Shown here: piece after piece, positions 6,326 through 16,200 of the stretch
Layout of the letters: the number at the start of each line of letters is the position of its first letter
Numbering within the stretch: the stretch's first letter is position 1
NCBI GenBank assembly: GCA_937868205.1
Contig: CALMMC010000095.1
Coordinates: 1 to 33,016 of the forward strand
Direction: 5' to 3'
Length of the DNA: 33,016 nt
DNA from: JAAZPG01 sp012797375
GTDB taxonomy: Bacteria > Acidobacteriota > Aminicenantia > Aminicenantales > UBA4085
Translations under genes and position numbers: made by a program
The notes under the pieces: generated by a model
Seen by the model: the letters and a program-made list of their open reading frames with translations, nothing else
Told to the model about the DNA's origin: nothing
Databases searched by the model: none

Positions 6326-7570
6326 TCATAAACTGTACGGGACAACGTGCGGAGCGGCGAGCGTCTGTGAGAGCGCCGGGGACAGCTCTTTCTCCGAAAC
6401 GGCTGCTTTTTTGACTGGTTTTCCTCCGCAGGACCGCAGTTTCCAGATCCGATCCAGCTTTTTTTGAATGATTTTAATCAGATCGAAGGGATCCAAGCTT
6501 TCTCGAAGCCGGAGATAGTGTTCAACCTTCTTCGGATCGGCTTTCGGCATGGCGGCCAGCCGGTCCAACGGAGTCTGGGGCTGATCATAATGACGTGTTT
6601 TCCGGGATCCCTTCCGGACGGTTCGGATGAGCTTGACCGAAGGTTGGAATAAGTTCATGTACAACCGGAGCTCATTGGCATAGAGATCGTTAAGCGCGGC
6701 GACGGCTTCAGGCGTATCGTAGCGATCCCAGCCGATGATTTTTCGGACAGGGGTCCAGTTTTTCTGCTCGATATGGGCATTATCGTCTTTTTTGTAGGGT
6801 CGGCTTCGGGTAAATCCAATGTCGCGATCATGGCAGTAGGTATAAAGGTTACGATTGATGAACTCCCCGCCGTTGTCAGAGTCGATATCCAAGACCTGGA
6901 ACGGCAGGTCCCGGCTTATTGTGGAGAAGGCTTGGACGATGCCGACCTCACTTTTTCCAAGAGCGGCCTGCGTTTCCACCCAGGTGGAGGCGATGTCGGT
7001 CAGATTGAAAGAACAAGCGAACAGACCTGCGGCATTCGAGCCGCAGTGGGCCACCGTGTCCATTTCCAGGTGCCCGGGCACGGTCTCTTCCCAAGACTCA
7101 CAGCGAATGGGGATCTGATGCCGAAGGAGGGGGCCCGGCTTGGTCCGACCGTAGAGACGCCGCCGCAGCTCCTGCTTTTTGCCTTTCAGGGCCCGGTCGA
7201 TGGTTCGAGGACTGATCCGTAACATCTGCTCTTCCACAAAACGACTCGGAGCATACTTTTTCCGAATCGCCGGGAGCCAGAGCCGGAGGATGACTTTGAG
7301 CCGGACAGACCAAGGGCAGCCCGCTTCCTCCCAGACTTTTTGGATGACGTCCAGCGTCTCCCGCCGATAGAAGCGATTCCGCTTTCGGGGAGGTTTTGGC
7401 TTCATCCGGCGGCCGGTCTCAATCAAGTTGATCCGAGCCATGGCCTATTTTCGATGAAAACCAGTCGCGGCGCAGACCTCGTCTAATATCCTCTTTTTTG
7501 AAGTTCTTGAGGCTTGACGATATCGTTTGGACATGGATTCCATGAGTTCCCTCCGGCTGTGAAGATCCAT
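6326..7570 (-). pseudogene. DDE (rve-fold) transposase interrupted by an in-frame amber codon
   Basis: The natural start is at 7570, with GAGGAGGG about 5 nt upstream, giving MDLHSRRELMESMSKRYRQA and an N-terminal HTH. Codon 42 (7447-7445) is TAG. The frame then continues in phase from ATG 7441 for 371 residues. Related proteins normally have Tyr after HRK, so a single TAT/TAC to TAG change explains the stop. Downstream are the catalytic residues: Asp in HLEMDT, Asp in DIDSDNGGEF and Glu in DDNAHIEQKNW, spaced as in retroviral-integrase-type transposases. The downstream part alone retains the DDE core but lacks the first DNA-binding region, so the element is probably inactive unless the amber is suppressed. 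Confidence 0.8.
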
Positions 7571-7632
7571 TCTCTGCCCTCCTCAGGTCAAGAGAGGAGG
7601 GTAAAAAAATCTCTTTTCCCTTGTCCAGCCAG

Positions 7633-7656
7633 GGTAAGATTTTTAAATGGCAAGAC
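7633..7656 (+). repeat. Inner right terminal repeat of the IS
   Basis: The sequence begins GGTAAGATTTTTAAATGG and ends CAAGAC. It is an inverted copy of 6280-6303 with four mismatches. Confidence 0.75.
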
Positions 7657-7668
7657 ATATCACCCTTC

Positions 7669-7690
7669 GGTAAGATTTTAGATGGCGCGA
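7669..7690 (+). repeat. Outer right terminal repeat of the IS
   Basis: GGTAAGATTTTAGATGGC followed by GCGA is a shorter copy of the same motif, 36 bp outside the inner one. Like the left copy it is preceded by TTC. It marks the likely right tip. Confidence 0.7.
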
Positions 7691-7765
7691 TTCGCCTGAT
7701 TGACTCCCCCGCGGCCGCGTGCCAGAATGAAGGCCCATGAACGATCCACGGCCGGAAGGCGGGCC

Positions 7766-10700
7766 ATGACGGATGAAGCCGGCGCGCCGCCGGTCCGGCT
7801 GAAGTGGAGGTATCCCCCCGAGCTTCCGATTTCCCGCCGCCGCGGCGACCTGGTCCAAGCAATCCGCAAGAACCGGGTCGTCATCATTTCCGGCGAGACC
7901 GGCTGCGGGAAGAGCACCCAGATCCCGAAGATGTGCCTGGAAGCCGGCCGCGGGTCGCGCGGCCGGATCGCCGTTACCCAGCCCCGCCGGATCGCAGCCG
8001 TGACGATCGCCCGGCGGATCGCCGAGGAGATGGGGGAACCGCTCGGCCGGACCGTCGGCTACAAGATCCGCTTCGAGGAACAAATCTCGCCCGAAACGCG
8101 GATCAAGGTCGTGACCGACGGAATGCTGCTGGCCGAAACCCAGGCCGACGGCCGCCTCCGCGAATACGACACGATCATCATCGACGAGGCCCACGAGCGG
8201 AGCTTGAACATCGATTTCCTCCTGGGGATTCTCAAAACCCTCTTGGCCAAGCGTTCCGATCTTAAAGTGGTGATCACCTCGGCCACCCTCGATCTCGAAA
8301 AATTCGCGGCCGCCTTCGACGGCGCGCCCGTGCTCGAGGTCGGCGGCCGGATGTATCCCGTCCGCGTCGAATACCGGACGCCGGCGCCGGACGAAAAGGA
8401 GGACGTCGATTACGTCGACGCGGCCGCGGCCGCCGTCGACGACCTCCTGCGGCGCGAGCCGCCCGGCGACGTCCTTGTTTTTATGCCGACGGAGCAGGAC
8501 ATCCTGGAAACCTGCGAGATCCTCGAGGGCAAGCGCTATCCCGGATTCACGATTCTGCCCTTGTTCGCCCGCCTGCCGGGGGCCCGGCAGGGACGGGTTT
8601 ATTCCGTCGCCGGACCGAAGATCGTCGTGGCCACCAACGTGGCCGAAACGTCCCTGACGATCCCCGGCATCAAGTACGTCGTCGACACGTGCCTGGCCCG
8701 GATCTCCCAGTACCTCCCCGGGGCGGGCATCAACAGCCTTCCGATCCGGCCGGTCTCCCGGGCCAGCGCCGACCAGCGGAAGGGCCGCTGCGGCCGGGTG
8801 AGCGACGGATTGTGCATCCGGCTTTTCGAGGAAAAGGATTACTTGGACCGGCCGCGGTTCACTCCGCCCGAGATCCTCCGTTCGAACCTGGCCGAGGTCA
8901 TCCTCCGGATGATGGATCTCAATCTCGGCCACCCGGCGAAGTTCCCGTTCGTCGACAAGCCGACGGCCCGGATGATCGAGGACGGCTTCGAGACCCTGCT
9001 TGAGCTGGGCGCGGTCCGGAAACGGGGCGCCGATTATCATCTGACCGACCGCGGCCGGCGGATGGCCCGGATTCCTCTCGATCCGCGCCTCTCCCGGATG
9101 TTGATCGAGGCGGCCGCGGAGAACTGTCTTCGCGAGGTTGCGGTCATCGCCTCCGCCCTCAGCATCCGCGATCCCCGGGAGCGGCCGCCCGCCGAGGCCG
9201 CCCGGGCCGATGCTTCCCACGCGCCCTTCCGCGATCCCGATTCCGATTTCTTGACGCTCTTGAACATTTGGGACCGCTATCATGGAGATTGGGAAGGCCT
9301 CCGGTCCTCGGTCCGGAAGCGGCGGTTCTGCCGGGAGCATTTTCTTTCCTTCCCGCGGATGCGGGAATGGACATACATCCACGACCAGATCCTCGAGATT
9401 CTCCGGGAGCAGAAATTTCCCGCCGTCCGAACCAAAACCGGCTCCATGTCCCGGCCCCTGTACGGGGCGATCCACCGGGCGGCGGCCTCCGGCCTGTTGT
9501 CCCGGGTGGCCGTCCTCAAGGAAGGGAAAATGTACACGGCCGCCCGCGGCCGGGAAGCGATGCTCTTCCCCGGTTCCTCGCTGTTTGGGAAACCGCCGGC
9601 CTGGATCGTCGCCGCCGAGGTCGTCCAAACCGGCCGGCTGTATGTCCGGACGGCCGCCCGCATCGAACCCGGCTGGCTCGAATCGCTCGCCGGAGATCTC
9701 TGCCGGAGGGCGCACGAGAATCCCCGGTGGGATAAAAACAGGGGGGATGTCCGGGTGGAGGAACGAGTGACCCTCTACGGCCTGGAGATCGCCGTCCATC
9801 GGGACGTTCCCTACGGCCCCCTCGATCCCGAGGCCGCCTCGAAGATCTTCATCCGCGAGGCCTTGTGCGCGGGCCGGGTAAAGAATCCTCCGGCGTTTCT
9901 TCGCCGCAACCTCCAGCTCCGGGACCGCTTCGAGGCGCTCGAGGAAAAAATGCGCCGGCGGGACATCCTCGTCCCGAATGAGAAAGCCGCGGAATTTTAC
10001 GCCCGGCGCTTGCCCGGCGTTTACGACCTCAAGGGCCTCAGCCGATGCCTGGAGAAACAGGGCGGTGACGCGTTTCTTGTCATGGCCGAGGACGATCTCG
10101 TCCAGTTCAAGCCGGCGGTTTCTGAAATCGCCCTGTATCCCGACGATCTAAGCCTGGGCGGGCGGAAAATCCGGGTTCAGTACCGCTTCCTCCCCGGAAC
10201 GGAGGAGGACGGAGCGACGATCCGGATCAAGGCGGATCTTCTCCCCCGGATCGAGATCGGCGCCCTCGAATGGGGGATCCCGGGATATTTCCGGGAAAAA
10301 ATCCACGCCCTCGTCAAGGGGCTTCCCCAGCGCTACCGGAAAGCCCTCGTCCCGGCGGCCGAACGGGCCGACACGATCGTCCGGGAGATGCCCCGGACGC
10401 CGGGCCCGTTGTCCGCGACTCTCTCCGCTTTTGTCCGGAGACGGTTCCGGGCCGACGTTCCGGCGGACGTTTGGGAATCCGTCGACGTGCCGAAGCATCT
10501 CAAGATCCGGCTGGTCGTCCTGGACGCGGCCGGAAAGGAAGCGTTCTCGGGACGCGATTACGGCAAGCTCCTCGGCTTGCGGCCGAAAGCGCCCGTGGCC
10601 GACACCGCGTCCTCCTCCTGGAAGAACGCCGCGAGCGAATGGGAGCGGCCGGCCGTCTCGGACTGGGAATGGGACGCGATTCCCGCGGAAATCCGGCTCG

Positions 10701-11635
10701 ACGGCGGGCCGGCGGCCTATCCGGCGCTTGTCCCCGGACCGAAAGACGCGGGCCTCCGGCTTTTCAAAACCGCCGGGGAGGCGGCGGCCGTCCATCCGCG
10801 CGGCGTCGAAGCCCTTCTCTCAAAAAAATTCGCCCGGGACCTCAAGTTCATGGAGCGGATCATGGTCTTGCCCGAGGAGCACCAGCGGGCGGCCCTGTAT
10901 TTCGGCGGGAAAGCGGCCTTGGAAAAGTCCCTTCTCGAGGGGCTCCGCGTCCGCGTGTTCCGCAAGGAGATCCGAACGCGGCTTGAATACCAGGAGTTCG
11001 CCGACCGGCTGGTGAAAACGCTGTTCGCCGAGGGACAGGTTCTTTTGGACGCGGCCAAGCGGGCGCTCGAGGCATACCAAGCCGTCCGGGCCGATCTTTA
11101 CACGATCGGCATGACCCACCAGGGAAACAAAGCGGTGGAAGGGATTTTGGAAACGGTTCGGGCCGAGCTGGACGCCCTGATGCCCCGCGACTTCGCCCAA
11201 GTCTACTCCGCCGGCCGGCTGGAACGGCTTCCCGCCTACCTTGAGGCTCTCCGGCTTCGGACCGAGCGGGCCAAGAACAGCCCGGAAAAGGATCGGAAAA
11301 AAGAGGCCGAACTCGTTCCCTTCGCCGAGGCGCTGGCCGGGCTGAAAAAAAGGCTCGGGGGCGAGGGCCCGGCCGAACTCCGGGAGGAGCTGGAAGCGGT
11401 CCGGTGGATGATCGAGGAATACAAGATCGCGGTCTTCGCTCCCGAGGTCGGGACCGCCGGCTCCGTTTCGGCCAAGCGCCTCAACGAGATCCTGCGGGAC
11501 ATCCGGGGGAAAATCGAAGCCGCCGTTCCGCCGCCGGCGAAGCCGGCACGCCCCGCCCCCGGGTCCAAGCCGCGTCCCGCGCCGCCGGCGAAAAACAGGG
11601 GGCGCGCGGATTCCCGCTCTTACCGCGGGAATTGA
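7766..11635 (+). CDS. hrpA: ATP-dependent DEAH-box RNA helicase HrpA
   Basis: A cytoplasmic 3'-5' RNA helicase of about 1290 residues, matching the roughly 1300 of E. coli HrpA, which acts on mRNA and on stalled or collided ribosomes. It shows Walker A GETGCGKST (43-51), DEAH at residues 140-143 (IIIDEAHERS), motif III in VVITSATLDLEKF, motif VI in QRKGRCGRV, then the helicase-associated HA2 and OB-fold region, and the long C-terminal DUF3418-type extension characteristic of HrpA rather than HrpB. The C-terminal 35 residues are Pro/Ala/Arg-rich. I chose 7766 because GGAAGG precedes it; in-frame ATG 7727 and TTG 7700 lack ribosome binding sites. An IS ends within 80 bp upstream, so the native promoter may be displaced. 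Confidence 0.95.
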   Translation: MTDEAGAPPVRLKWRYPPELPISRRRGDLVQAIRKNRVVIISGETGCGKSTQIPKMCLEAGRGSRGRIAVTQPRRIAAVTIARRIAEEMGEPLGRTVGYKIRFEEQISPETRIKVVTDGMLLAETQADGRLREYDTIIIDEAHERSLNIDFLLGILKTLLAKRSDLKVVITSATLDLEKFAAAFDGAPVLEVGGRMYPVRVEYRTPAPDEKEDVDYVDAAAAAVDDLLRREPPGDVLVFMPTEQDILETCEILEGKRYPGFTILPLFARLPGARQGRVYSVAGPKIVVATNVAETSLTIPGIKYVVDTCLARISQYLPGAGINSLPIRPVSRASADQRKGRCGRVSDGLCIRLFEEKDYLDRPRFTPPEILRSNLAEVILRMMDLNLGHPAKFPFVDKPTARMIEDGFETLLELGAVRKRGADYHLTDRGRRMARIPLDPRLSRMLIEAAAENCLREVAVIASALSIRDPRERPPAEAARADASHAPFRDPDSDFLTLLNIWDRYHGDWEGLRSSVRKRRFCREHFLSFPRMREWTYIHDQILEILREQKFPAVRTKTGSMSRPLYGAIHRAAASGLLSRVAVLKEGKMYTAARGREAMLFPGSSLFGKPPAWIVAAEVVQTGRLYVRTAARIEPGWLESLAGDLCRRAHENPRWDKNRGDVRVEERVTLYGLEIAVHRDVPYGPLDPEAASKIFIREALCAGRVKNPPAFLRRNLQLRDRFEALEEKMRRRDILVPNEKAAEFYARRLPGVYDLKGLSRCLEKQGGDAFLVMAEDDLVQFKPAVSEIALYPDDLSLGGRKIRVQYRFLPGTEEDGATIRIKADLLPRIEIGALEWGIPGYFREKIHALVKGLPQRYRKALVPAAERADTIVREMPRTPGPLSATLSAFVRRRFRADVPADVWESVDVPKHLKIRLVVLDAAGKEAFSGRDYGKLLGLRPKAPVADTASSSWKNAASEWERPAVSDWEWDAIPAEIRLDGGPAAYPALVPGPKDAGLRLFKTAGEAAAVHPRGVEALLSKKFARDLKFMERIMVLPEEHQRAALYFGGKAALEKSLLEGLRVRVFRKEIRTRLEYQEFADRLVKTLFAEGQVLLDAAKRALEAYQAVRADLYTIGMTHQGNKAVEGILETVRAELDALMPRDFAQVYSAGRLERLPAYLEALRLRTERAKNSPEKDRKKEAELVPFAEALAGLKKRLGGEGPAELREELEAVRWMIEEYKIAVFAPEVGTAGSVSAKRLNEILRDIRGKIEAAVPPPAKPARPAPGSKPRPAPPAKNRGRADSRSYRGN

Positions 11636-11655
11636 GAAGCGCCCGCTTCTTTTAT
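11635..11655 (+). terminator. Intrinsic terminator of hrpA
   Basis: AGAAGC (11635-11640) and GCTTCT (11645-11650) form a 6-bp stem with loop GCCC, followed by TTTTATTA. It begins on the last base of the hrpA stop codon. Confidence 0.75.
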
Positions 11656-11688
11656 TAGACCGACCCTGTCCCTTCCGCTCATATCCGT

Positions 11689-11709
11689 CCCGCGCCTCCG
11701 GGGCGCGGG
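11689..11709. other. Perfect 8-bp inverted repeat in the hrpA downstream gap
   Basis: CCCGCGCC (11689-11696) and GGCGCGGG (11702-11709) can form a stable hairpin with a 5-nt loop. No T-run follows on either strand, so its role is unclear; it may back up termination. Confidence 0.4.
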
Positions 11710-11763
11710 AAACGAGGCCGGGTTCGTTCTTCCCCGCCTCGTGTTCGGGGGTCTCCTCGGCCG

Positions 11764-11792
11764 TTGACAACGCCTTTTCTTCGGCGCATATT
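11764..11792 (+). promoter_or_regulatory. Sigma-70 promoter of the small-protein/radical SAM operon
   Basis: Perfect TTGACA (11764-11769) and CATATT (11787-11792) are separated by 17 bp. The expected start near 11799 leaves a short leader with AGGAGG before the ATG at 11815. Confidence 0.75.
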
Positions 11793-11814
11793 GAAGCCAA
11801 ACAGGAGGAACGCC

Positions 11815-12072
11815 ATGGAAAGGAAAAGAGTGTCGAAAAAACCATCCTCGGCCCCCCCCACCCTCTTCCAGATGACCGCTTACCTGAAGGAATACCTGGG
11901 GGGCCTCCGGCCCGGACGGGGAGCTTCTGAAGCCGAAAAGAAACGCTATCAAGCGGCCGTCTCTTGCCTCAAGGAGATGGAGACGGTTTTCACGAAAGTG
12001 GAGGGAATGTTCGAGCGAACAGCGGCCCGCACCTGTCCGCTCGATCGGCCGTCGATCTCCTTTGGCGGCTAG
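11815..12072 (+). CDS. 85-residue protein of unknown function, possible RiPP precursor or partner of the radical SAM enzyme
   Basis: Not recognised. The start is set by AGGAGG 6 nt upstream and sits behind a strong promoter. The N-terminus is basic (MERKRVSKK). The middle is predicted helical and charged (TLFQMTAYLKEYLGGL, then EAEKKRYQAAVSCLKEMETVF), and the end is TAARTCPLDRPSISFGG, a Cys/Pro-containing, Ser-rich tail ending in Gly-Gly. Two cysteines are present, with no signal peptide and no membrane segment. Its stop codon lies inside the start of the downstream radical SAM/SPASM gene, so the pair is translationally coupled. Leader-like helix plus short tail beside a SPASM enzyme is the layout of RiPP precursors. 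A small helical accessory protein is the main alternative. Confidence 0.7.
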   Translation: MERKRVSKKPSSAPPTLFQMTAYLKEYLGGLRPGRGASEAEKKRYQAAVSCLKEMETVFTKVEGMFERTAARTCPLDRPSISFGG

Positions 12073-13249
12073 CCTTCTTCCGTTTTCCGGCGGAATCGAC
12101 CCGGCCCGCCGCCTTGAGTCCCGGCCGGCCGCGGCTCGCGTTCGGCCGGAGCGGAAGAGCCCGCCGGGAAGGGGAGTGCTGGCCGGCCTTTCCCTGACCC
12201 TGACGGAGCGCTGCAACTGGCGGTGCCGCTACTGCCCCCGGGTTCGGGGGACGAATACCCTCGAAGCCGGGACCTTGGACCAGGCCTGCGCGGCCCTCTT
12301 TCCTTATCTCTCCTCGTCTCCCCTGATCCAGTTTTGCGGCGGGGAGCCGCTCCTGGCTTTTCACTTGATCCGGCGGGCGATTGAGCAGCTGGAAAAGAGG
12401 AGCCGGGATTCCCGGACGCTCCCGCGCTATTCCCTGACGACGAACGGCTCCCTTCTCAGGCCGGAAGTCCTCTCTTTCCTCGACGCCCATCGCTTCGCTC
12501 TGATGCTGAGCTTCGACGGTCCGTCCCAGGACCAAGAAAGGCGGAAAGGGAGTTATCGGAGGCTGACCGCCCTCTTAGACAAGCTCCCCGCCTACCCCGG
12601 CATCCGGCCGGCCACCAACAGCGTCTTTGGTCCCCGGACGGTGGGCACGCTGGCGGATACGATCGCCTTCCTCGTCGACCGGCGCGTCCCGGAGATCCTC
12701 GTGTCGTTCGATCTCACGGTCCCCTGGCCGACGGCCGCTCTCAACCGGCTTTCCGACGGTCTTCGCGCCGCCGCGGATGCTCTTTTGGACTATGCCCGCC
12801 CCGGGGAGGACGTGCCGTTGTTGAATCTCCGCCGGCCGCCGGCTCCCGGGATATTCGTCTGTCCGGCGGGACGGGATCGCCTCGCCCTGGACCCCGAGGG
12901 GCGGCTGTGGGGCTGCTACCGGTTCGTCGATTTCCACCGGGCCCATCCCCGCCCGGACGTGCTCCGCCGTTTCTGTTTCGGGACGGTCGCGGATTTCGTC
13001 CGGGCCGGCGGGAATCCCGATCCGCGGATCCTCGCCGCCTACGGCGGCGGGCGGATGGATCTCGCCCGAACGCGGGAGCGGCCGTGCGCCGGCTGCGCCC
13101 GGCTCGATCGCTGCGCTTTCTGCCCGCCGGCCGCGGCCATGAAAAGCGGAATCGTCGGCCTGATCCCCGTCGCCCACTGCCGGATCAGCCGGATCGTGAT
13201 CAGGGAGCGGGAGCGGTTTTGGAAGCGGGCCTCGGACGCGGGATTTTAA
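12062..13249 (+). CDS. Radical SAM/SPASM-type peptide-modifying enzyme
   Basis: The product is cytoplasmic. The SAM-cluster motif is CNWRCRYC (Cys51, Cys55, Cys58), followed by GGEPLL and TTNGSLL, which contact SAM, then a partial TIM barrel. The C-terminal region carries cysteines for auxiliary clusters, Cys267 (FVCPAGRDRL), Cys285 (WGCYRF), Cys342/345/351/354 (CAGCARLDRCAFC) and Cys373, the pattern of SPASM/twitch proteins such as anSME and RiPP maturases. Length is about 395 residues from a TTG at 12062 that overlaps the upstream gene by 11 bp. A GTG at 12176 is the only other plausible start and would put the cluster motif very close to the N-terminus. The 3' end overlaps the convergent kinase gene by 50 bp. 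The substrate is probably the small upstream protein, by inference from context. Confidence 0.88.
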   Translation: MAASLLPFSGGIDPARRLESRPAAARVRPERKSPPGRGVLAGLSLTLTERCNWRCRYCPRVRGTNTLEAGTLDQACAALFPYLSSSPLIQFCGGEPLLAFHLIRRAIEQLEKRSRDSRTLPRYSLTTNGSLLRPEVLSFLDAHRFALMLSFDGPSQDQERRKGSYRRLTALLDKLPAYPGIRPATNSVFGPRTVGTLADTIAFLVDRRVPEILVSFDLTVPWPTAALNRLSDGLRAAADALLDYARPGEDVPLLNLRRPPAPGIFVCPAGRDRLALDPEGRLWGCYRFVDFHRAHPRPDVLRRFCFGTVADFVRAGGNPDPRILAAYGGGRMDLARTRERPCAGCARLDRCAFCPPAAAMKSGIVGLIPVAHCRISRIVIRERERFWKRASDAGF

Positions 13250-16200
13250 GGGCGGCCAGCATTTGGAGGGCGTCGGCGATCTCGGGCCGGCCGGAGTCGG
13301 CCCGGGCCCACAGCCGGAGAAACGTTTCGAATGCGTCGGCGGCCTCGGTTCGGAGATTCTTCCGGAGAAAGAGCTTCCCAAGGCGGTAGTAGTTCCGGGC
13401 GTAGAGATCCCCGAAGAGGAGGCGTCCCGAGGTCAGGAAGCGGATGTCTTGGCGGATTCCGATCGCCCTGTCCACCTCTCCGGCCGCCTCGGCGGTGAGG
13501 GCAAAAGACTCGTCGTATACGGCGTGGTCATCGTTCAGGGAATAGGGGAACGGCAATCCGGCGACGGCCATCCGGCCCAGGTCGGCGGCGGACGCGTAGT
13601 CTCCCGCCTGCCGGGCGATCGCTCCCTTCAGCCTGAAATAATGCTTCCGGAGATGGCGAAGGCCGGATGTTTCGGTGAGGAGGCGGAGACGCTCGGCCGT
13701 TTCCCCGGCCCCGGCGGCATTGCCCCGAGCGAGCAGGACATGCCCCAGAAGGCCGAGACCTTCGGCCCGGACGATCACGTCGTTCAGCTCCTCGGCCAGG
13801 CGGACGGCCCGGCGGGCGCTTTCCTCGGCCGCGGCAAGATTGTCCCGAAGTTGAAAACCGGCCGCTTCCATCAGGAGAAAGGAATCTTCCTCGTCCTGCA
13901 TCGCCCCTCGGCGGGAGATGTCGAGTCCCTGGGCGACCCGGCTCCGGAATTCGTCGAAGCGGCCTTCTTGAAGACAAAGAGCGGCTAAAAACCTCAGCCC
14001 GAGGGCTTGAGAGGCGGCGTCGGCGTCGCGGATGATCCGAAGATAATCCTCTCGGGCCGCGGCCGCGTCACCCTGAAGCTGGCGGATGTTTCCTCGGAGA
14101 AGAAGTGCCGTGGTTTGTCCGCTTTCCTGCTCCAAAGCTTGGTTGACCGCGGCCAGGGCGTCTTCGTACCGGCCCCGGCAGAGATCGATGAGGCCGACCT
14201 GCCGGCGGCGCAGGGCCGGAGGCAGCAAGGCGGGATCTTCGGGAAGAATGTCGACGGCTTTTTCGGGCAATCCCTCGGCCAAGTAAATGGTCGAGAGGTT
14301 GATATAGAGAAAGGGATTGAATTTGTCCAGGGCCAGGAGCCGCTCCCAGCAGTCCCGGGCCTTGCTCCATTCCTCGAGATTCCGGTAAAGCGAACCCAGG
14401 TGGCGGAGCCCCTCCTCGTCGTCGGGCGAGATCGAAAGGACTTGCTGGTACTGATGGACGGCCTCGCCGGGAAACGACGACTTGAATACCGCGTTGTAAA
14501 GTCCCTCGATAAGATGCCGTTCGCGCGGCGAAGCCCGGCCGTCCGCGGCCAGAGCCAGGGCTTTTTCCAGGTTGGCTTTGGCTTCGGCCCGCTTGCTTTG
14601 GTACAGGGAAGCCGCGGCCAGGCCGCGGTAAGCCAGGGCGAAGTCTCCGTCGAGCCCGATCGCATTCCGGTAAGCCTCGGCGCTTCCCTCGAATTTCCCC
14701 TCGAAAAACAGCGTCTCGCCCTCGATGAAATTCTTGAGCGCCTCGGGGGACCGGGTGGTGATCCTGTCGAGCCCCCCGCTGGACGAGGCCGCCGGGACGC
14801 CGGGGGAATGGAGGGAGGCCCTGACCGCGGGGGTCATCCGCTCGACGGCGGCGTTGAGCTGGCTCAAGTCCTCCACTTCGGCCTGGGTCGAACCGGCCGT
14901 CTCCCAGGTTTCCGCGTCCAAAAGAAAAGAGTTGATCTTGTACACCCGGCCGATTTTCGCGAAGCTGCCCTGGAGGATGTAGCGGGCCTGGGCCCGTTCG
15001 GCCACGTGCTTGAGGTCGTCGGTGGAATACGTCTCGTTTTTGAGAAGGCCCTTGTCCCGGAGGATGGCGAACATCCGGTCGGTCGTAATGACCCGCAGCC
15101 GGGCGGATTGGAGAAGGGATTGGATGACTTGATAGCATAATCCCTTGCGGAGGTAATCGAGGCTCGGATCGCCCGTGTTGTTCTCGAAATACATGACCGC
15201 CACGGAGGGGAACGTTCCGGGGGCCGGCGGCCGGGCCGGTTTCCGGGTGACGACGAGAAACAGGCCGAGGGCGGCCAGGAGAAGGGCGGCCGCCCCGAGG
15301 GGGAGAACCAAGCGGGCGGCCCGCCGGGCGGCGGGGGCCGGTTTTCCCCGTTCCTCCAAGGACTGGAGAAGGCGTCCGGCCGTCGGCGGGCGCCGGGCCG
15401 GATCTTTTTCAAGACATTGGAGGACCGTCTGTTCCAGGCGGTGGGAGAGGCCGGGATTCCAGGTCCGGAGCGGCTTCGGTTTTTCATGGAGGTGTTTTTC
15501 GAGAAGCTCGGCGGCGCTTCCGGCGGCGAAAGGCCTTCGTCCGGTCAGCATTTCGTAGAGGATGACGCCCAGGGAATAAATATCGGAACGGCCGTCAGCC
15601 TCGCTCCCCGCGGCCTGCTCGGGCGGCATGTAGGCCGGGGTGCCGACGATCCGGCCCGGGGCTTTCCCCGACGGGAGCTCGAACGACCGGGCCAGCCCGA
15701 AATCGGCCACCCGGACCCGGCCGTCGGCGTCGAGCAGGATGTTTTGCGGCTTGAGATCCCGGTGGACGATTCCTTTCTTGTGGGCGGCGGCCAGGGCCCG
15801 GCAAACTTGGCGGGCGATGGAGACGGCCGCCGTCTCGGTCAGGGGGCCGGAGGCGCGCAGGAGCTGATCCAGGCTCTGCCCGGCGACGCATTCCATCGTG
15901 AGGTAGGTCACGCCTTCGCTTTCGCCCAGGTCGTAGACGCGGATGATGTTTTCCTGGGAGAGCGACCGGGCCAGCGAGGTTTCCTTTTTAAAGAAGCCGA
16001 GGGCCTCGGGACTTGCGGCGCGCTCCGGCCGGATCATCTTGAGGGCGACGGTCTGATCCAGCTTTGTGTCCCGGGCTTTGAAGACCCGGCCCGTGGCTCC
16101 GCCGCCGATTTCCTCGACAATGAGATAGCGGCCGGCGAAACGCGCTCCCGGGGGAAAATCGAGCGGATCGGTCGCTGCGGGGAGGTCCGGCTTATCGGGC

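Larger units (their letters stand above)
6280..7690 (-). mobile_element. Insertion sequence with doubled terminal repeats and an interrupted DDE transposase
   Basis: The element is bounded on the left by a 24-bp repeat at 6280-6303. On the right are two related copies in the opposite sense, at 7633-7656 (20 of 24 matching the left copy) and at 7669-7690. A weaker second copy may lie inside the left end around 6327-6346. The core of each is GGTAAG-(A/G)TTTT-A-ATGGC. The single gene runs leftward. Repeated transposase-binding sites at an IS tip recall IS21-type ends, but the transposase does not clearly belong to that family, so the family is left open. The right end lies directly upstream of hrpA. 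A CGCCTG direct repeat (6275-6280 and 7693-7698) is a weak candidate target duplication. Confidence 0.75.

Noticed and set aside
6275..7698. CGCCTG as the target-site duplication of the IS
   Set aside because: The right copy lies two or more bases outside the best repeat boundary and six bases is a short match, so it is mentioned but not called.
7643..9799. 718-codon minus-strand frame opposite hrpA
   Set aside because: It is the complement of a well-supported helicase domain, has no recognisable motif and shows shadow-type composition.
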